A model generated the notes under the pieces. The model did not search any database and was not told the DNA's origin. It saw only the letters and a list, made by a program, of their open reading frames with translations. The translations under genes and the position numbers were made by a program. DNA of 9,408 nt, from contig NZ_GL890817.1 in the NCBI RefSeq assembly GCF_000211815.1, positions 1 to 9,408 on the forward strand. Reading direction: 5' to 3'. Below are positions 5,457-9,408 of the stretch, piece by piece. The stretch's first letter is position 1. Each line of letters starts with the position of its first letter. Origin of the DNA: Moorena producens 3L. GTDB taxonomy: Bacteria > Cyanobacteriota > Cyanobacteriia > Cyanobacteriales > Coleofasciculaceae.

Positions 5457-5696
5457 ATGAAAGACTATAGCACTCTCGAAAGCAATCTCGAATCAGAACA
5501 AACCGATTTTTGTGAAGATTGTCACCAAATTAACCTGATAGATAATCAACTTGAAACCCTGATCCAGACACAAGCGATCGCAAAAAATCGATTAACTACT
5601 GTTCGACAGGCTCCTGGCTGCTCTACTTCTGTTCTCCGGGGACTAGACCAGCAGCTGATTGATGAAATGAAAGCATTGCACCCAATAGCTTGGTGA
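5457..5696 (+). CDS. Short ORF, probably the N-terminal part of the following M15 peptidase
   Basis: 79 residues, mostly helical and charged, with one CxxC (FCEDC at 18-22). I recognise no domain and there is no signal peptide. It ends ...LIDEMKALHPIAW at TGA 5694, overlapping the peptidase ORF in the frame one base back. If one base is restored near 5678-5680, the reading continues as LIDEMKAL-x-PNSLVSFADLDVANG, that is, straight into the peptidase domain. There is no clear Shine-Dalgarno before ATG 5457 (ATTTATAGTT precedes it). The alternative is a small coupled upstream gene, the TGA overlapping the TTG/GTG starts of the peptidase. Confidence 0.55.
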   Translation: MKDYSTLESNLESEQTDFCEDCHQINLIDNQLETLIQTQAIAKNRLTTVRQAPGCSTSVLRGLDQQLIDEMKALHPIAW

Positions 5697-6409
5697 GTTT
5701 TGCCGACCTAGATGTGGCTAATGGTCCAGCAGTTCACCCTTTCCTTCAGGCAGCAGCTCAGCAGTCCCTGGCACGGGCAATTAAGGCTCGTGGTCGCACC
5801 CTTTCGGTAAATTCTGGTTACCGAACTATTGCTCAGCAACTAATGCTATTCAATCATGGTAAAGTTAGACGGTGTGGTATTCGTTTGGTGGCCCCTCCTG
5901 GTAAAAGTGATCACCAACGTGGTTTAGCAATAGATATCAATGACCACCAAGGCTGGAGACCCTATCTAGAGCGGGAAGGGTGGAAGTGGTTTGGACCTGG
6001 AGACGAGCCTCACTTTAACTATACGCGCAGAGCAAGACGAGACCTAGGTCGTCTTGCTATAAAAGCGTTTCAGCGACTCTGGAACCAATATAATCCGGAC
6101 AAACCCATTGCTGAAGATGGGATTTTCGGACCAAATACTGAAGCGCGACTGAATCAAGCCCCCATAGTTGGCTTTGGAAAAACTAACGAATCTCTTCCAG
6201 AGAGAAGACTCAGCCTGACTAAACCTTATCTCGAAGGTGATGATGTTCGCGAACTTCAGGAAGCTTTAGTTAAAGCAACTATTACTGTCGAAGTAGATGG
6301 CGTTTTTGGTCCGGCTACTGAGGAAGCTGTTAAGGAATTCCAGAAGCTCAAGGATTTAACAGTAGATGGGATTGTCGGACCTGCCACTCGCTCGGCTCTG
6401 GGATTGTGA
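5690..6409 (+). CDS. M15-type D,D-/L,D-peptidase (VanY-like) with two peptidoglycan-binding repeats
   Basis: 239 residues counted from TTG 5690 (GTG 5693 also possible). The peptidase domain, about 4-112, has the M15 signature: SGYRTIAQQ (42-50), SDHQRGLAIDI (73-83), supplying zinc ligands H75 and D82, and DEPHFNY (105-111), with H108 as third ligand and D105 in the catalytic acid position. Two PG_binding_1-type repeats follow: about 119-157 (LAIKAFQRLW...DGIFGPNTEARL) and about 180-238 (DDVRELQEAL...DGVFGPATEEAVKEFQ...DGIVGPATRSAL). The protein should cleave D-amino-acid-containing bonds in peptidoglycan stem peptides. It has no signal peptide, so export would need another route or a missing N-terminus. 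No ribosome binding site precedes the weak TTG/GTG start, which favours a frame-split single gene with the ORF at 5457. Confidence 0.85.
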   Translation: MVSFADLDVANGPAVHPFLQAAAQQSLARAIKARGRTLSVNSGYRTIAQQLMLFNHGKVRRCGIRLVAPPGKSDHQRGLAIDINDHQGWRPYLEREGWKWFGPGDEPHFNYTRRARRDLGRLAIKAFQRLWNQYNPDKPIAEDGIFGPNTEARLNQAPIVGFGKTNESLPERRLSLTKPYLEGDDVRELQEALVKATITVEVDGVFGPATEEAVKEFQKLKDLTVDGIVGPATRSALGL

Positions 6410-6457
6410 CGTTATAGCAAGAGAAGTATAGTTTACGACATAGTATTTCGGTTTAAA

Positions 6458-6485
6458 GGGAACAGGGAATAGGGAATAGGGAACA
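6458..6485 (+). repeat. STRR heptads GGGAA(C/T)A, four units
   Basis: GGGAACA, GGGAATA, GGGAATA and GGGAACA are contiguous from 6458, 49 bp after the peptidase stop. The unit is nearly the same as that of the array at 8168, which also follows a gene. Confidence 0.8.
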
Positions 6486-6531
6486 GAAATATGTGTTAAT
6501 CTTTACTTCGACTGCTATATTTGTGAACTTA

Positions 6532-6569
6532 TTATCTCTCTTCTGCCTAGAGTCACAGAAGAGAGATAA
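6532..6569. terminator. 14-bp hairpin downstream of the peptidase gene (possible terminator)
   Basis: TTATCTCTCTTCTG (6532-6545) and CAGAAGAGAGATAA (6556-6569) pair perfectly around a 10-nt loop. It stands 122 bp after the peptidase stop and 55 bp before the end of the doubtful minus-strand ORF, the place for a bidirectional terminator. No T-run follows on either strand, so intrinsic termination is uncertain. Confidence 0.45.
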
Positions 6570-6624
6570 AATCAGATCAGTAAAATTAAGATTAAGTCTA
6601 CAAACCAGTTAAAGGTACCAACTA

Positions 6625-6846
6625 CTAAGCCGAAGCCAGTGCTTGCGATCGCTTCTGCTTGTGCCTGCACTCGTGCCAACAGTTGAGAGCCTCAGATCCG
6701 GACATCAACCGGTAAATTGCGCTGATTAACTCACCCACATAGCTTAGAGCACTAAGGGTTACCGATCCAGTTATTAAGATTAGTAGCCAATTGATCAATA
6801 ACTGTTGAATTAGTGAAAAAATAGAATTCATTGACAATCGTCTCAT
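6625..6846 (-). CDS. Doubtful small membrane protein
   Basis: 73 residues from ATG 6846 (a second ATG at 6831). It has a hydrophobic stretch at about 17-37 (LLINWLLILITGSVTLSALSY) fit for one membrane helix, then a tail with NCWHECRHKQKRSQ (two Cys, two His, basic). No ribosome binding site is visible before either ATG, and the 3' end runs over a GCGATCGC site. I know no family. It is the only candidate gene in the 6410-7007 gap; a chance frame is equally possible. Confidence 0.3.
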   Translation of the reverse strand: MRRLSMNSIFSLIQQLLINWLLILITGSVTLSALSYVGELISAIYRLMSGSEALNCWHECRHKQKRSQALASA

Positions 6847-6856
6847 TTAATAGTAA

Positions 6857-6907
6857 TGACTGGTAGGAGGAGTAAGGTTATCTAATGATTATCCGATCTA
6901 CCAGTCA
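6857..6907. promoter_or_regulatory. 10-bp inverted repeat enclosing an AGGAGG, upstream of the DUF389 gene
   Basis: TGACTGGTAG (6857-6866) and CTACCAGTCA (6898-6907) are exact reverse complements 31 nt apart. AGGAGG (6865-6870) overlaps the left arm and a short frame starts at ATG 6885 (26 codons, stop 6963) with AAGG 7 nt before it. This could be a structured leader or an operator about 100 bp before ATG 7008. Only the symmetry is certain. Confidence 0.4.
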
Positions 6908-7007
6908 GATTGTGAAGTCGTTAATTTTACCTTACTTAGTGTCAATTGTCAATACCTGTTGGTAAAAGATAATTTAGCTCAATAGTCGGGAGCATCGTCT
7001 ATTATCT

Positions 7008-8063
7008 ATGGAAAAGGAAAACCAAAAGAATCAAAAGAATCAAAAGACTAAAACTAGAGTCTCCAAAACCTGGAATCTTGTCAGGAACTTTGGCTTAAAG
7101 GCAATTCCAATTATGATGGTAAGGAATTCTCTGTTTGAGGAATCAGAACTTACCCTCAATTTCTTAGTCTTAATCATTAGCTCTTGCTTAATTGCTACAT
7201 TTGGACTAGTGCTCGACAGTGCTGCGGTGATTATTGGAGCGATGATTATTGCTCCTCTGATGTTGCCTTTAAGAGGATTGTCCTTTGCTACCTTGGAAGG
7301 AGATTGGCAACTGTTACGGCGTAGTTTTGTTTCTATTGCTGTAGGCACCCTACTGGGGATAAGTTGTTCTTGGTTAGTTGGTACAGTTATCGGATTCCCT
7401 GAATTTGGAGCCCAAGTTTTAGCAAGAACTCAACCTAATCTGATTGATTTACTAGTTGCGATCGTGGCCGGGGGAATTAGTGGTTTCTCTAAAATTCGTC
7501 CGTCTTTAGAAGATGCGGTACCAGGGACAGCAATTGCAGTAGCCCTCATGCCTCCCCTTTGTGTCGTTGGGTTAACCCTATCCCAGGGAGAATGGGCCTA
7601 TAGTCAGGGCGCATTTCTCCTCTATATTACTAACCTGATTGGGATTAACCTAGCTTGCATGATCGTCTATGTCTTTAGCGGGTATGCTCAGAGTACTGAA
7701 CTCAGCCGGTCTTTAAACTGGGGATTCTCGTTAGTGCTGATTGCTGTATTAGTCGTGCCCCTAGGACTTACCTTTTGGGACGTGCTTGAGCAAGGAAGAG
7801 TTGAGGAGCCAGTTCAGGAATTGATTAATAAGAGTCGAGTGTTTAACAAACCAGGTATAACAGAAGTTTCTACTTGGAAGATCAATCGGAAAACTAATCC
7901 TCCTTCTATCGAAATGGATATCCGTTCAACAAAACCGATTACATCGGAACAGGTACAGAGGTTTGAGGATTCGGTTAATATTAAGCTAGGTAAACCCTTT
8001 AAAGTGAGAGTTGAGGTTACTCCATTTATACCAGTGGAATCGCCTAATCCTAAACCTAATTAA
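7008..8063 (+). CDS. DUF389 (TIGR00341-type) multi-pass membrane protein
   Basis: 351 residues. Family function is not established; members are bacterial inner-membrane proteins. The diagnostic segment is present: LNFLVLIISSCLIATFGLVLDSAAVIIGAMIIAPLMLPL (about 50-88), the first two helices with the conserved VIIGAMxIAPLM. Further membrane segments are seen at about 106-128, 145-160, 172-190, 202-224 and 237-256, with PGTAIAVALMPPL (172-184) conserved in the family. A soluble C-terminal domain of about 95 residues follows. The N-terminus is a short Lys/Asn/Gln repeat (ENQKNQKNQKTK), probably cytosolic. Length and frame look intact. No Shine-Dalgarno is evident near ATG 7008. It stands alone, with repeat elements on both sides, so an independent promoter is likely. 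Confidence 0.93.
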   Translation: MEKENQKNQKNQKTKTRVSKTWNLVRNFGLKAIPIMMVRNSLFEESELTLNFLVLIISSCLIATFGLVLDSAAVIIGAMIIAPLMLPLRGLSFATLEGDWQLLRRSFVSIAVGTLLGISCSWLVGTVIGFPEFGAQVLARTQPNLIDLLVAIVAGGISGFSKIRPSLEDAVPGTAIAVALMPPLCVVGLTLSQGEWAYSQGAFLLYITNLIGINLACMIVYVFSGYAQSTELSRSLNWGFSLVLIAVLVVPLGLTFWDVLEQGRVEEPVQELINKSRVFNKPGITEVSTWKINRKTNPPSIEMDIRSTKPITSEQVQRFEDSVNIKLGKPFKVRVEVTPFIPVESPNPKPN

Positions 8064-8075
8064 CTTGAATTGGAG

Positions 8076-8118
8076 TAAGCATTCAGCTGTCAGTGGTCAG
8101 CTGTCAGCCTAATGCTTA
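8076..8118. repeat. 43-bp element with inverted ends, copy 1 (copy 2 at 9003)
   Basis: TAAGCATT (8076-8083) and AATGCTTA (8111-8118) are perfect inverted ends around 7-bp units of the form GTCAG(CT/TG). It starts 12 bp after the DUF389 stop. The element at 9003-9045 has the same length and matches at 36 of 43 positions. Confidence 0.8.
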
Positions 8119-8167
8119 CAGCGGTTTTAAATTCGGTCAGGTACAAAGTTATGGGTTTTAGGGAGCA

Positions 8168-8207
8168 GGGAATCGGGAATCGGGAATCGGGAATCGGGAA
8201 TCGGGAA
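8168..8207 (+). repeat. STRR heptads GGGAATC, five units plus a partial
   Basis: Five exact GGGAATC units occupy 8168-8202, then GGGAA (8203-8207); a degenerate GGGAGCA precedes (8161-8167). This matches the heptad class known from cyanobacterial genomes and the array at 6458. The remaining spacer up to the DUF488 gene (8208-8335) is AT-rich and shows no clear promoter. Confidence 0.9.
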
Positions 8208-8341
8208 AAATACTGTGTACCTCACTTATGATTATAATTGCTATAATTTGAGCATAGTTTACCTTAGTAAAACGGATCAAGTGATATTTATTTGATGACA
8301 TAAAAGGACACAAATAATGGCAATAATGGAGCTTTTTGGGG

Positions 8342-9046
8342 ATGATTAGTAAAATTAGTAATACTGGTAGTAATACTGGTAAATTATTCACTATTGGTCA
8401 TTCTAATCTCAGTATTGAAGATTTTATTGCTTTACTGAAGCAGCACGAAATTACGGCGGTGGCTGATGTGCGATCGCATCCTTACAGCCGTTACTTACCT
8501 CATTTTAGTCAAGCCCCCCTCAAGGCTGAACTATTGTCGGCAGGAATTCGCTATGTGTTTCTTGGTAAGGAGTTGGGGGCAAGACCGGCTGATCTCAGTT
8601 GTTATGTTGGTGGTAAAGCGTTATATGAAAAAATTGCGGCCACTGACCTGTTTTCAGCGGGTCTTAAACGGGTAATTCAAGGGGCTGAAACTTACCAAAT
8701 TGCCTTGATGTGTGCTGAAAAAGACCCGATCACTTGCCATCGGACAATTTTAGTCTGCCAACATTTAGTGAAATCCGGGTTAGAGATTAATCATATTCTC
8801 AATGATGGCAGCTTAGAGTCCCATCAGGATTTAGAAGAAAGGCTGCTCAGCTCTCATGGGTTAAATGATTCCCAAATCAATCAACCGAAGCAACTTTCCC
8901 TATTTGATGACCCGACATCTATGGATAAGTGGGAGAATTGCTCTCGGGAGGATAGACTTAAGGAAGTTTATCATAGGCAAGGGGATACTATTGCTTATCA
9001 AGTAAGCAGTCAGCAGTCAGCAGTCAGTGGTCAGCCTAATGCTTGA
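8342..9046 (+). CDS. DUF488 family protein with a QLSLF clamp-binding-like motif
   Basis: 234 residues from ATG 8342, which has GGAG 10 nt upstream (TTG 8336 is also in frame). The family is recognised by FTIGHSN (16-22), ADVRSHPYSR (41-50), LGKELGARP (74-82) and the cysteine motif CAEKDPITCHR (124-134), which looks like an active or ligand-binding site; the biochemical role of DUF488 is not established. After the core, DLEERL leads into a linker holding QLSLF (residues 184-188, bases 8891-8905), an exact match to the published bacterial beta-clamp-binding consensus QL(S/D)LF. The last residues (VSSQQSAVSGQPNA) are encoded by an interspersed repeat, so the natural C-terminus was probably earlier. 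NTGSNTG near the start comes from a 12-bp duplication. A second DUF488 gene follows in the same direction after 107 bp. Confidence 0.92.
   Translation: MISKISNTGSNTGKLFTIGHSNLSIEDFIALLKQHEITAVADVRSHPYSRYLPHFSQAPLKAELLSAGIRYVFLGKELGARPADLSCYVGGKALYEKIAATDLFSAGLKRVIQGAETYQIALMCAEKDPITCHRTILVCQHLVKSGLEINHILNDGSLESHQDLEERLLSSHGLNDSQINQPKQLSLFDDPTSMDKWENCSREDRLKEVYHRQGDTIAYQVSSQQSAVSGQPNA
9003..9045. repeat. 43-bp element with inverted ends, copy 2, inside the DUF488 coding end
   Basis: TAAGCA (9003-9008) and TGCTTG (9040-9045) bound GTCAGCA/GTCAGTG heptads. It supplies the last 14 codons of the preceding gene; the stop TGA (9044-9046) uses the final bases of the element. Confidence 0.8.
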
Positions 9047-9078
9047 AATAAACCTTTCGTAGGGTGGGCATAGCGCTA

Positions 9079-9132
9079 TAGCTGATAGCTGATAGCTGAG
9101 AGCTGAGAGCTGAGAGCTGATAGCTGATAGCT
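9079..9132 (+). repeat. STRR heptads TAGCTGA/GAGCTGA, seven units plus a partial
   Basis: Three TAGCTGA units, three GAGCTGA units and one TAGCTGA run from 9079 to 9127, then TAGCT (9128-9132). The array fills most of the spacer between the two DUF488 genes. The same heptad occurs at 147-211 and, inverted, at 5177-5209. Confidence 0.9.
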
Positions 9133-9153
9133 TGCCTTATCAAGACCCTGACT

Positions 9154-9408
9154 ATGAATAAAACTATTAATTTATTTACAATTGGGTTTACTAAAAAGAG
9201 TGCTCAACAGTTCTTTGAGCTTCTGATTAATGCTGGAGTAAGGCGAGTTATCGATACGAGACTGAATAATAAATCTCAATTAGCTGGTTTCACAAAAAAA
9301 GACGGATTTTGAATACTTTTTGCAGCAAATTGGGAATATTGACTATATACATCGTCTAGAATTGGCTCCGACCAAGGATATCCTAAATACCTATAAAAAA
9401 ATAATAGG
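9154..9408 (+). pseudogene. Second DUF488 family gene, frameshifted and cut by the window end
   Basis: From ATG 9154 the frame reads MNKTINLFTIGFTKKSAQQF and then FELLINAGVRRVIDTRLNNKSQ, LAGFTKKD, and hits TGA at 9310. One frame over, it continues DFEYFLQQIGNIDYIHRLEL and APTKDILNTYKKII to the window end. SQLAGF.KKDDL.YFL and LAPTK.IL..YKK are the pattern of the short DUF488 subfamily, so one extra base lies at about 9293-9305: either in the run of seven A (9294-9300) or in GACGGAT. It may be a true pseudogene, a recent mutation or a homopolymer error. It is only distantly similar to the upstream DUF488 gene, so this is a pair of subfamilies, not a recent duplication. No ribosome binding site is visible. 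Confidence 0.8.

Noticed and set aside
7040..7348. Minus-strand ORF of 102 codons
   Set aside because: Antisense shadow of the DUF389 gene.
8317..8349. Ten-codon frame MAIMELFGDD overlapping the DUF488 start
   Set aside because: Too short to support; probably only leader sequence containing the GGAG used by ATG 8342.

Overview
The window looks like chromosomal DNA of a large-genome filamentous cyanobacterium, with a Moorena-like (Moorea) flavour. This rests on frequent GCGATCGC (HIP1) octamers, many 7-bp short tandem repeats (STRR type), GGCC-TTT-GGCC-ACGCTACGCG repeat modules, long repeat-filled spacers, and an orphan PstS, a DUF389 protein and DUF488 proteins. The genus is an inference. 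No rRNA, tRNA, CRISPR array or recognisable transposase was seen.

Layout. 1-460: repeat-rich spacer. 463-966 (+): exported two-repeat protein of unknown function. 1038-1245: twelve 17-bp repeats ending in a perfect hairpin, lying between convergent genes. 1270-2283 (-): PstS phosphate-binding protein with a possible Pho box upstream. 2440-3570: repeat-rich, degenerate stretch with one possible 49-residue ORF. 3604-4498 (+): Phd/YefM-type antitoxin followed by a putative toxin with a C-terminal membrane segment. 4500-5456: non-coding, with strong hairpins and a degenerate inverted copy of the repeat at the window's left end. 5457-6409 (+): M15-type peptidoglycan peptidase with two PG-binding repeats, apparently split into two ORFs. 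6410-7007: STRR heptads, a long hairpin and a doubtful small membrane ORF. 7008-8063 (+): DUF389 membrane protein. 8342-9046 (+): DUF488 protein. 9154-9408 (+): start of a second, different DUF488 gene with a frameshift, cut by the window edge.

The genes do not form one operon. Each unit is separated by long repeat-bearing spacers; the only tightly coupled pairs are the antitoxin/toxin and the split peptidase. Three genes (antitoxin, peptidase, second DUF488) each look one base out of frame at a place where the other frame continues the family. This points either to decay of an accessory region or to base-level errors in the assembly.

The leads most worth following are the membrane-anchored putative toxin with its frameshifted antitoxin, a consensus sliding-clamp-binding peptide (QLSLF) in the DUF488 protein, and the hairpin-derived repeat families, one of which supplies the C-terminus of a protein.
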